Below are positions 1 to 5,307 of a stretch of DNA of 10,096 nucleotides, one piece after another. Source of the DNA: CAZKTF01 sp964555565 (GTDB lineage Bacteria > Planctomycetota > JAJSAM01 > JAKLKS01); contig CAZKTF010000131.1 of NCBI GenBank assembly GCA_964555565.1, forward strand, positions 1-10,096, read 5' to 3'. The position numbers and the translations under genes are program-made. Each line of letters starts with the position of its first letter. Position 1 is the stretch's first letter. The notes below the pieces were generated by a model, which had not been told where the DNA came from, did no database searches, and saw only the letters and a list, made by a program, of their open reading frames with translations.

Positions 1-282
1 CGCAGGGCGGCGGCCACCTCACGGCGTGAGTCCAGCCAGGCGGTTAAGGTATCCGCGAGCGCTGGTGTGACCGGCGAGGCCGACGCGGTGGACCCCGCCT
101 ACGGCCGGGCGCTCCGGTGGGCGGCGCGGAGCGGCGTGCGCGTCCTCGCCTTCGCCGCCTCGCTCGACCGCCGCGGCGTGCGCCTCGCGCGCCCGTTGCC
201 CGTGGACCTGTCCTCCGGGCGCCCGAACGGGGCGGCCCTCCTGGAGGAGCGCGCCCTGCGCGCGGGCGCGTCGCGGGGGTAG
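1..282 (+). CDS. sfsA: SfsA-family protein, C-terminal part (5' truncated by window edge)
   Basis: The reading frame is open from the left edge to a TAG at 280-282. From about base 76 the translation reads ADAVDPAYGRAL, then AARSGVRVLAF and RLARPLPVDL. This matches the C-terminal pattern of SfsA (sugar fermentation stimulation protein), which in E. coli runs from an 'ID..Y' segment through 'GVEILAY' to a final 'LPVTL'. SfsA proteins have a PD-(D/E)XK nuclease-like fold and have been linked to DNA binding and sugar-metabolism regulation; their true role is unsettled. The catalytic-like core lies outside the window. After the family end at PVDL there is a tail of about 23 residues (SSGRPNGAAL to the stop). 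The first 65-75 bases in this frame do not look like the expected SfsA strand and helix, so the upstream reading is doubtful. The identification rests only on the last 45 or so family residues. Confidence 0.6.
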   Translation, partial: RRAAATSRRESSQAVKVSASAGVTGEADAVDPAYGRALRWAARSGVRVLAFAASLDRRGVRLARPLPVDLSSGRPNGAALLEERALRAGASRG

Positions 283-303
283 GGCGTCCCCGTCCTTTCC
301 CTT

Positions 304-318
304 CCCGCCGCGGGCGGG
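304..318. other. Short GC hairpin between sfsA and the dioxygenase gene
   Basis: CCCGCC (304-309) pairs with GGCGGG (313-318) across a three-base loop, 21 bases after the sfsA stop. No T-run follows. It may mark the end of the sfsA transcript, but a 6-bp stem in DNA of this composition can easily be chance. Confidence 0.25.
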
Positions 319-326
319 GCTCCCGG

Positions 327-332
327 TACGCT
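327..332 (+). promoter_or_regulatory. Possible -10 element (TACGCT) for the thiol dioxygenase gene
   Basis: TACGCT fits the TANNNT pattern and sits 20 bases before the ATG at 353. A GGGAGG ribosome-binding site (342-347) lies between them. No convincing -35 box is visible about 17 bases upstream. The call rests on the pattern and position only. Confidence 0.3.
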
Positions 333-352
333 CTTCCCCCCGGGAGGCCGCC

Positions 353-967
353 ATGGCGTACGGGCTCGAGGCGTACTGTTCCGACCTCGCCCGGCTCATC
401 GGTCCGGACACCCCCTCCGCCGCCGCGGTCGCCGCGTGCCGCGAGCGCATGGAGGCGGTCCTCCGCAACGGCCTCACGCTGCGCGACGAGTTCCGGGTGG
501 TCGTCCCGGGGCAGTACTCGCGGAACCTCGTCCACCGCGACCCACGCGGGCTGTTCGTCGTCATCGCGCTCCTCTGGAAGCCCGAGACGGTGAGCCCGGT
601 CCACGACCACGCCTCCTGGGGCGTGATGGGGACCTACGAGAGCACCATCGCGATCACGAACTACGACCGCCTCGACGACGGGAAGGACCCCGCCTTCGCG
701 CACCTGCGCGAGCGCGAGGTCCTCGAGAGCGGCGAGGGGCGGGTCGAGGTCGTGGACCCGCCGCGCATCGACGTCCACCGGATGGCCAACCCCACGAAGC
801 GGCAGACGATCACGATCCACACCTACGGGAAGGAGACCGACTCCTGCTTCGTCTACGACCTGGTAACGGGGAAGCGCGGGCCGATCGCGCTCCGCTACGC
901 GAACCGCCCCGGCGAGGTCCCCGGCCGGTCCTGCAACGGCGGGCCGGGCAAGCCCGGCCCCTGCTAG
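353..967 (+). CDS. Cysteine dioxygenase-family thiol dioxygenase (cupin)
   Basis: The product is a 204-residue single-domain cupin of the non-heme iron thiol dioxygenase superfamily (cysteine dioxygenase / 3-mercaptopropionate dioxygenase), which oxidises a thiol to a sulfinate with O2. The motif SPVHDHASWGVMG supplies iron ligands His84 and His86, and IDVHRMANP supplies the third, His142. The Ser-His-Tyr triad of animal enzymes appears as Thr154-His156-Tyr158 in TITIHTYG. The segment YSRNLVHRD places an arginine (Arg57) where cysteine dioxygenases bind the substrate carboxylate. The cysteine that forms the Cys-Tyr crosslink in mammals is replaced by Val91 in an ungapped alignment, as expected of bacterial members. 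The 'HDH..WG' pattern is closer to mercaptopropionate dioxygenases, so the substrate is uncertain. The start is the ATG preceded by GGGAGG at good spacing. The protein is cytoplasmic with no signal peptide. The last dozen residues (Gly/Pro-rich) come from a hairpin at the 3' end. The gene converges on apt with a 4-bp overlap. Confidence 0.85.
   Translation: MAYGLEAYCSDLARLIGPDTPSAAAVAACRERMEAVLRNGLTLRDEFRVVVPGQYSRNLVHRDPRGLFVVIALLWKPETVSPVHDHASWGVMGTYESTIAITNYDRLDDGKDPAFAHLREREVLESGEGRVEVVDPPRIDVHRMANPTKRQTITIHTYGKETDSCFVYDLVTGKRGPIALRYANRPGEVPGRSCNGGPGKPGPC
941..960. terminator. Perfect hairpin at the convergent dioxygenase/apt gene ends
   Basis: GGGCCGGGC (941-949) and GCCCGGCCC (952-960) form a perfect 9-bp stem around an AA spacer. 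It lies inside the last codons of the dioxygenase gene and just past the apt stop codon, which reads TAG on the complement at 964-966. Because it is symmetrical it could end transcription from both sides. It lacks a U-tract, so it is not a classical intrinsic terminator. Confidence 0.45.
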
Positions 968-1485
968 TACTGGACGACCGAGAACACCTTGTGGTCGCGG
1001 AGCTTCTCGCGGCCCATGAGGAAGGTGAGCTCGAGGAGGAAGCCCACGCCCAGGACCTCGCCTCCCATCTTCTCGATGAGGTGGACGCACGCGCCGATGG
1101 TCCCCCCGGTGGCGAGGACGTCGTCGATGAGGACGACCTTCTGCCCCTTCTTGATGGCGTCGCGGTGGACCTCCAGCGCGTCCACGCCGTACTCGAGCGC
1201 GTAGGAGGCCGAGATCCGCTCGCGCGGCAGCTTCCCCGGCTTGCGGATCGGGATGAACCCCTTGCCCAGGCGCAGCGCCAGGGGGGACGCGAAGAGGAAC
1301 CCGCGCGACTCCACGCCGAGGACCAGGTCCACGCCCGCCGCGCGGAACTCGTCCGCGAACCGGTCGATCACCCAGCGGTAGGCCTCGGGGTCCTGGAGGA
1401 TCGGCGTGATGTCCTTGAAGGAGATCCCCGGTTTCGGGAAGTCGGGGACCTCGACGATCAGGCGCTTCAGCGCGTTGGCGTCCAT
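964..1485 (-). CDS. apt: Adenine phosphoribosyltransferase
   Basis: The enzyme makes AMP and pyrophosphate from adenine and PRPP (purine salvage, cytoplasm, usually a homodimer). The 173-residue length is the family norm. The N-terminal hood segment is VPDFPKPGISFKDITPIL (about residues 13-30). Family hallmarks follow: LGVESRGFLF (56-65), the flexible-loop region RKPGKLPRE with ALEYG (81-100), and the PRPP-binding motif VVLIDDVLATGGT (117-129) with its acidic pair and glycine loop. All key elements are present. The ATG start is preceded on the minus strand by TGGAGGA (complement of 1491-1497) at 5-base spacing, with a TATACT box further upstream. It is transcribed divergently from argS and its 3' end overlaps the dioxygenase gene by 4 bp. 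I see no sign of damage. Confidence 0.96.
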   Translation of the reverse strand: MDANALKRLIVEVPDFPKPGISFKDITPILQDPEAYRWVIDRFADEFRAAGVDLVLGVESRGFLFASPLALRLGKGFIPIRKPGKLPRERISASYALEYGVDALEVHRDAIKKGQKVVLIDDVLATGGTIGACVHLIEKMGGEVLGVGFLLELTFLMGREKLRDHKVFSVVQY

Positions 1486-1510
1486 GGAGCTCCTCCAGAC
1501 TCGGGGAGGG

Positions 1511-1516
1511 AGTATA
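1511..1516 (-). promoter_or_regulatory. Probable apt -10 box (TATACT)
   Basis: The complement of 1511-1516 reads TATACT, one mismatch from the sigma-70 consensus, 26 bases upstream of the apt ATG with the ribosome-binding site in between. It stands out in an otherwise GC-rich gap. No clear -35 hexamer is seen at the usual distance. Confidence 0.5.
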
Positions 1517-1605
1517 GCCGGGGGGTGCGGGACACGGCGGGGCCTATGCGGCCGCCGTGCGCGGCGCCACCGACGGATTCACTCCGCCCCGACGGCCGAG
1601 CGACG

Positions 1606-1611
1606 TAGGTT
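1606..1611 (+). promoter_or_regulatory. Possible -10 element (TAGGTT) for leaderless argS transcript
   Basis: TAGGTT fits TANNNT and is followed by eight mostly pyrimidine bases (CCGTCTCC) and the argS ATG. No Shine-Dalgarno sequence lies between them. The spacing would put the transcription start at or next to the ATG, as in leaderless mRNAs. The same layout recurs before 3551 and 4999. Confidence 0.4.
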
Positions 1612-1619
1612 CCGTCTCC

Positions 1620-3320
1620 ATGCGCAACCCCTTCCGCCGGGCGGCGGCCGCCTTCGTGGCCGGGCGGACAGGGCTCGACCCCTCGCTGTTCGCCGTGACG
1701 GAACCGCCGAACCCCGGCCTCGGGGACTACGCGGTGGGCTGCTTCCCCGCGGCGAAGGCGCTCGGGCGCAACCCGGCCGAGGTCGCCGCCGAGGTCGCGG
1801 CCTCGTTCAAGCCGGCCGGGGGGTTCGCGGAGGTGAAGGCCGCGGGGCCCTACGTGAACTTCCGCCTGGAGCCCGCGGCGCTCGCGGCGCAGGCCCTGGC
1901 GCTCGTGGCGGAGGCCGGGGACCGGTGGGGGGAGTCGGACGGGGGGAAGGGGCGCACCGTCGTCATCGACTTCTCGTCCCCGAACATCGCCAAGCACCTG
2001 GCCTACCACCACATCCGGTCCACGATGATCGGGAACGCTCTCGTGCGCCTCCACCGCGCCTGCGGCTGGACGGTCGTGGGGGTGAACCACCTCGGCGACT
2101 GGGGCACGAACTTCGGGATGCTGCTCGTGGCCTGGGAGGCGTGGGGGGGCGGCGCGGCGCCGACGGTGGACCTCCTCAACGACCTCTACGTGCGGTTCCG
2201 CGCCGAGGCGAAGAAGGACCCGGCGCTGGAGGAGAGGGCCCGCGCGCGCTTCGCGGCGCTCGAGGGCGGGGACCCCGCGGCCCGCCGCGCCTGGGAGGAG
2301 TTCCGCCGCGTCTCCCTCGAGGAGTTCCAGCAGGTCTACGACATGCTCGGGGTGCGCTTCGACCTCGTGAAGGGGGAGAGCGAGTTCGAGCCCTTCCTCG
2401 AGCCCGTGGTCGAGATGCTCCGGAGCAAGGGGCTCGTGACGGAGAGCGAGGGGGCCCTGGTCGTGGACCTCGCGGCCGAGAAGATGCCCCCCTGCCTCCT
2501 CCGCAAGCGGGACGGGGCCACGCTCTACGCCACGCGCGACATCGCCGCCGCGCTCTGGCGCTACGAGCACTACGGGTTCGACCGGTCGCTCTACGTGGTC
2601 GATCGCGGGCAGGCGCTCCACTTCCGCCAGTGGTTCCGCGTGCTCGAGAAGGCGGGCTTCCCCTTCGCGAAGGAGATGCGCCACGTCTCCTTCGGGCAGG
2701 TCCGGTTCCAGGGGAGGAAGACGGGGACGCGCACGGGGAACGTGATCCTCCTGCGCGAGGTTCTGGAGGAGGCGGCGGCGGCCATCCGGGAGCGGATCGA
2801 GCGGAAGAACCCCGCGCTCGCCGACAGGGAATCCGTGGCGCGGCAGGTGGGCGTGGGCGCCGTGGTCTTCGCCGACCTCTGCACCCAGCGCGAGAAGGAC
2901 GCCGAGTTCGACTGGGAGCGGATGCTCTCCTTCGAGGGGGACACCGGCCCCTACGTCCAGTACGCCCACGCCCGCACCGCCTCGATCCTCCGGCGCGCCC
3001 CGGGGGACCTCCCCCCGCCGGACCCGCGCCGGCTCGCGCTCCCCGAGGAGGGCGCCGTCCTCCGGGCGCTGGCGGACTTCCCCGACCGCGTCGAGAAGGC
3101 CGCCGAGGAGGCCGAGCCGTACCACCTGACCACCTACCTCCTCGACCTCTGCGCCCTGTTCTCGCGCTGGTACGACCTCGGGAACCGCGACCCGGCCCTC
3201 AAGGTCCTCTGCGACGACCGCCCCACGGCCGCGTCCCGCCTCGCGCTGGTGCGCGCGGTGGAGCGGACGCTGAAGAGGGGGCTCGACCTCGTGGGGATCG
3301 CGGCGCCGGACGAGATGTGA
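1620..3320 (+). CDS. argS: Arginyl-tRNA synthetase
   Basis: This class I synthetase charges tRNA-Arg with arginine using ATP. With the chosen ATG the product is 566 residues, within the family range. The N-terminal tRNA-recognition (Add-1) region is residues 1-100, with NPGLGDYAVGCF and GPYVNFRL. The catalytic domain begins with VVIDFSSPNIAK (114-125), followed by HLAYHHIRST where most ArgRS have a HIGH-type motif, then NHLGDWGTNFGML. YATRDIAAALWRYEHY and YVVDRGQALHFRQWF are typical. The KMSK position reads KTGTRTGN (about 367-374), a degenerate form that fits ArgRS lineages without canonical KMSK. The C-terminal DALR anticodon-binding domain follows, with YVQYAHARTASIL and a final LVGIAAPDEM. 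An in-frame GTG at 1557 would add 21 unconserved residues; I prefer 1620 because it begins at the conserved N-terminus and follows a TAGGTT element. No Shine-Dalgarno site is visible. Confidence 0.95.
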   Translation: MRNPFRRAAAAFVAGRTGLDPSLFAVTEPPNPGLGDYAVGCFPAAKALGRNPAEVAAEVAASFKPAGGFAEVKAAGPYVNFRLEPAALAAQALALVAEAGDRWGESDGGKGRTVVIDFSSPNIAKHLAYHHIRSTMIGNALVRLHRACGWTVVGVNHLGDWGTNFGMLLVAWEAWGGGAAPTVDLLNDLYVRFRAEAKKDPALEERARARFAALEGGDPAARRAWEEFRRVSLEEFQQVYDMLGVRFDLVKGESEFEPFLEPVVEMLRSKGLVTESEGALVVDLAAEKMPPCLLRKRDGATLYATRDIAAALWRYEHYGFDRSLYVVDRGQALHFRQWFRVLEKAGFPFAKEMRHVSFGQVRFQGRKTGTRTGNVILLREVLEEAAAAIRERIERKNPALADRESVARQVGVGAVVFADLCTQREKDAEFDWERMLSFEGDTGPYVQYAHARTASILRRAPGDLPPPDPRRLALPEEGAVLRALADFPDRVEKAAEEAEPYHLTTYLLDLCALFSRWYDLGNRDPALKVLCDDRPTAASRLALVRAVERTLKRGLDLVGIAAPDEM

Positions 3321-3331
3321 GGGCCGACGGG

Positions 3332-3350
3332 GCTCCTCGCCATGAGGAGC
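3332..3350 (+). terminator. Hairpin after argS
   Basis: GCTCCTC (3332-3338) and GAGGAGC (3344-3350) form a perfect 7-bp stem with a GCCAT loop, starting 11 bases after the argS stop. The position suits a terminator, but no T-run follows. Confidence 0.4.
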
Positions 3351-3372
3351 GGGTCGCCTGCCGTGGAGGAAC

Positions 3373-3444
3373 GGCGGGTAGGGGTATGGGTAGGGGCAGG
3401 GGAGAATCCCGGCAAGGCTGCCCGTACCCTTACACCTACCCGCC
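3373..3444. repeat. Large imperfect inverted repeat with G-quadruplex-type arm
   Basis: Two 27-base arms (3373-3399 and 3418-3444) are inverted copies with 24 of 27 positions matching, separated by an 18-base spacer. The left arm is built of G-runs spaced by TA, TAT and CA (GGG, GGGG, GGG, GGGG, GGGG up to 3402), which fits the G-quadruplex pattern. The right arm is its C-rich counterpart. The element fills the middle of the 230-bp gap between argS and the pyrK-like gene. It could be a REP-like or MITE-like dispersed element, a strong RNA hairpin or a regulatory structure. No open reading frame of note lies within it. Confidence 0.7.
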
Positions 3445-3534
3445 TCCCCTGCGAGAAGCGCATCCACTCGACCCAGCGAGGAACCGCCGACGGCCGGCAA
3501 CCCGCGAGTTCTCCCTCTCCTCCCCGGCGGGCGC

Positions 3535-3540
3535 TAGCAT
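3535..3540 (+). promoter_or_regulatory. Possible -10 element (TAGCAT) for leaderless pyrK-like transcript
   Basis: TAGCAT fits TANNNT and is followed by a ten-base pyrimidine run (CCCTCTCCCC) and then ATG at 3551. There is no Shine-Dalgarno sequence, so a start of transcription at or near the ATG is plausible. Confidence 0.4.
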
Positions 3541-3550
3541 CCCTCTCCCC

Positions 3551-4387
3551 ATGGAATGCGCCGCGCCGCGCAGGCTCGAGCACCGCACCGAGGTCGTCGC
3601 CTGCAGGTCGGTCGCGCGGCGGACGTTCCTCCTCGAGCTCCGCTGCCCGGAACTGGCGCGCGGGGTCCTCCCCGGGCAGTTCGTCATGCTCGAGTGCGAC
3701 CCCTCGGGGGTCCCGTTCCTCCGCCGGGCCTTCTCCGTGTGCGACGTCCTCCCGGACGCGGCGGGGAGCCCGGAGCGGATCCTCGTCGCGGTCCTCGTCG
3801 TGGGCCGCGGGACCGAGGCCCTGGCCGGGCGCCGGCCCGGGGAGGCGCTCGCGGCGCTCGGCCCGCTCGGGAAGCCCTACGACCTCGGCGACCCGGGGCG
3901 GCCGCTCGTCCTCGTCGGCGGGGGGATCGGGACCGCGCCCTTCCCGCTCGTGGCCCGCGCCCGCCGGGCGGGCGGGGCGAAGGGGGCCCTCCGCGCGCTC
4001 TTCGGGTTCCGGGACGCCGCCTCCGCGTGCCTCCTCGGCGAGATGGAGGCCCTCGGATGCCCCGTCACGCTCTGCACCGACGACGGGTCGGCGGGGAGGA
4101 AGGGCCTCGTGACCGACCACCTGGATCCGCTGCTCGGGCCCGGGGCGACGGTCCTCGCCTGCGGCCCCAACCCGATGTTCGGCGCGCTGGCGCGCTTCCT
4201 CGAGGGGCGCGGCGTGCCCTGCCAGGTCTCGACCGAGGAGCCCATGGCCTGCGGCACCGGGCTCTGCTTCGGCTGCGTCGTCCCCCTCCGCACCCCCGGC
4301 GGCGTCCGCTGGGCGAAGTCCTGCGTGGAGGGGCCCACGTTCCCCATCGAGGCCATCGCGTGGGAGCTCGTCCGCTCCATCCACTAG
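3551..4387 (+). CDS. pyrK: PyrK-type dihydroorotate dehydrogenase electron-transfer subunit
   Basis: This 278-residue ferredoxin-reductase-family flavoprotein carries a [2Fe-2S] cluster. In class 1B dihydroorotate dehydrogenase, PyrK passes electrons from the PyrD flavin to NAD+ during pyrimidine synthesis. The FAD-binding domain shows PGQFVML (41-47) and RRAFSVCD (58-65). The nucleotide-binding domain shows LVGGGIGTAPF (121-131) and ACGPNPMF (203-210). The cluster motif has Cys234, Cys239, Cys242 and Cys258 in MACGTGLCFGC...KSC.EGPTF, the PyrK arrangement. The start is the ATG after a pyrimidine tract; an in-frame extension upstream runs through the inverted repeat and is not conserved. No pyrD is adjacent. 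The next gene, a sugar-phosphate isomerase homologue, overlaps its end by 28 bp and is probably translationally coupled. PyrK-like subunits can also serve other oxidoreductases, so the partner is open. Confidence 0.85.
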   Translation: MECAAPRRLEHRTEVVACRSVARRTFLLELRCPELARGVLPGQFVMLECDPSGVPFLRRAFSVCDVLPDAAGSPERILVAVLVVGRGTEALAGRRPGEALAALGPLGKPYDLGDPGRPLVLVGGGIGTAPFPLVARARRAGGAKGALRALFGFRDAASACLLGEMEALGCPVTLCTDDGSAGRKGLVTDHLDPLLGPGATVLACGPNPMFGALARFLEGRGVPCQVSTEEPMACGTGLCFGCVVPLRTPGGVRWAKSCVEGPTFPIEAIAWELVRSIH

Positions 4388-4905
4388 ACGCCATCTACCG
4401 GGAGCTCACGGGGATCGCCCGCACGGTCCCGCGGGCCCAGGCGGACGCGCTCGCCGAGGCCGTCCACGGCGCGCGGCGGGTGTTCGTCGCCGGCATGGGC
4501 CGGAGCGGGCTCATGATGCGGGCCTTCGCCATGCGCCTCATGCAGCTCGGCCTCACGGCCTACGTGGTGGGCGACACGACGACCCCGAGCTTCGCCCGCG
4601 GGGACCTCCTCGTCGTGGGGTCGCGCTTCGGCCGGTCCGGCTCGCTCCTCCACTACGCGGGCATCGCGAAGCGCACCGGCGGGCGGGTCGCCACCGTCAC
4701 CATGAGCCCCGGGACCCCGCTCGCCCGCAAGTCCGAGCTCGTCGCCACGATCCCCGTCCGCGAGGGCGGCCCCAGCAAGCAGCCCCTGGGGACGCTCTTC
4801 GAGCAGTCCCTCCTCGTCTACCTCGACGCGGTGGTCATCCTCCTCAAGCGCCGCCTCCACGCCACCGAGACCACCATGCGGAAGCGGCACACGAACCTGG
4901 AGTAG
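4360..4905 (+). CDS. SIS-domain protein, 6-phospho-3-hexuloisomerase family
   Basis: The product is a single SIS (sugar isomerase) domain of about 181 residues, the usual size for 6-phospho-3-hexuloisomerase (PHI/HxlB), which converts arabino-3-hexulose 6-phosphate to fructose 6-phosphate in the ribulose monophosphate pathway. Family signatures are VFVAGMGRSGLMMRAFAMRLMQLG (about 41-64), YVVGDTTTPSFARGDLLVV (68-86) and the C-terminal QPLGTLFEQSLLVYLDAVV (141-159), which holds the conserved Glu148. The phosphosugar loop, usually SGSGET, reads SRFGRS here (88-93), replacing the Glu with Arg. There is no ATG near the expected N-terminus. I chose GTG at 4360 because GAGG (4349-4352) lies 7 bases upstream and the length fits. 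This start overlaps the pyrK-like gene by 28 bp in another frame. No hexulose-phosphate synthase is next to it, so its pathway role is unproven. Confidence 0.75.
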   Translation: MGARPLHPLDAIYRELTGIARTVPRAQADALAEAVHGARRVFVAGMGRSGLMMRAFAMRLMQLGLTAYVVGDTTTPSFARGDLLVVGSRFGRSGSLLHYAGIAKRTGGRVATVTMSPGTPLARKSELVATIPVREGGPSKQPLGTLFEQSLLVYLDAVVILLKRRLHATETTMRKRHTNLE

Positions 4906-4998
4906 CCGCCTCTTGACGTCCTAAGTTGTTTACTCCAAGAGTCTTATGGGCCTCGTGTTCATCGCGATTGCCCGCGCCCGTGGTGTAGAATCGCCTCC
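4906..4998. other. AT-richer intergenic gap before the nucleotidyltransferase cassette
   Basis: This gap is clearly richer in A and T than the surrounding genes, for example CTAAGTTGTTTACTCCAAGA at 4921-4940. It holds a TTGACG (4913-4918) that could act as a -35 box, though no good -10 sits at the standard distance from it. No gene is evident. The composition change suggests a junction with acquired DNA. Confidence 0.4.
4986..4991 (+). promoter_or_regulatory. Probable -10 element (TAGAAT) for the nucleotidyltransferase cassette
   Basis: TAGAAT is one base from the sigma-70 -10 consensus. It is followed by CGCCTCC and the ATG at 4999, only seven bases away. There is no ribosome-binding site, so the transcript would start at or next to the ATG. 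A matching -35 box is not clear. Confidence 0.5.
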
Positions 4999-5307
4999 AT
5001 GGATCGTAGCACGGGCCGAAAGAGGATTGCGACGGCGGCGTTCGTGCTCCAGGGGGAGGCCGAGCGCGCCTTCGATGATGCGTTCTGGCGGAGCCTCGGT
5101 CCCGAGAAGCGCGTCGAGGCCCTGTGGGACATGGTGCTGGAGGTCCGGGCCCTCCGGGGAGAGAACAGTGGTGAACCCCGACTTCAGAGATCTGTTCTCC
5201 GCGTTCAACGGGCTCGGCGTCCGCTACCTCGTGGTGGGAGGGTACGCCGTCACCTTCCACACGAAGCCGCGGTTGACGAAGGACTTGGACGTCTGGATCG
5301 ACGCTGA
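4999..5307 (+). CDS. Small protein preceding and overlapping the nucleotidyltransferase
   Basis: The 102-residue soluble protein has no motif I can name with certainty. Residues 20-50 (EAERAFDDAFWRSLGPEKRVEALWDMVLEVR) look helical and resemble, from memory, short proteins encoded directly before AbiEii-like nucleotidyltransferases. Such proteins usually have a 'YW.SL.PEERLEAL' core and end in a basic 'RLQR..R..RR' tail. That tail is present here at residues 61-74, inside the overlap with the next gene. From residue 58 on, the sequence shares DNA with the nucleotidyltransferase frame, and the last 28 residues (basic, low-complexity) may be only frame read-through after a lost stop. The start follows a TAGAAT element and lacks a ribosome-binding site. 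A role as antitoxin-like partner is inference from position only. Confidence 0.6.
   Translation: MDRSTGRKRIATAAFVLQGEAERAFDDAFWRSLGPEKRVEALWDMVLEVRALRGENSGEPRLQRSVLRVQRARRPLPRGGRVRRHLPHEAAVDEGLGRLDRR

Noticed and set aside
1..100. Minus-strand fragment ALADTLTAWLDSRREVAAAL as a real gene end
   Set aside because: It is too short, has a stop just upstream near base 100 on that strand and no start codon with signals. It is kept only as a hint of a junction at the window edge.
1557..1619. GTG at 1557 as the argS start
   Set aside because: The added 21 residues are unconserved and overlap a promoter-like element. ATG 1620 fits the normal ArgRS N-terminus.
1467..3500. A 677-codon minus-strand open frame opposite argS
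   Set aside because: It is the shadow of argS. The predicted product has no recognisable domain and is strongly biased toward Arg, Glu, Gly and Leu repeats.
1406..3550. Long plus-strand frame that would add about 700 residues before the pyrK-like protein
   Set aside because: This part runs out of frame through argS and the inverted repeat and has low-complexity translation. The PyrK homology starts at 3551.
4913..4947. TTGACG (4913) with TCTTAT (4942) as a sigma-70 promoter
   Set aside because: The spacing is 23 bases, too long for a standard promoter. The TAGAAT at 4986 is a better -10 candidate.
4946..5170. ATG at 4946 as an alternative start giving the nucleotidyltransferase 75 extra residues
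   Set aside because: The extension (MGLVFIAIARARG...) overlaps the small gene in another frame and shows no family similarity, whereas the GTG at 5168/5171 has a ribosome-binding site and fits the conserved N-terminus.
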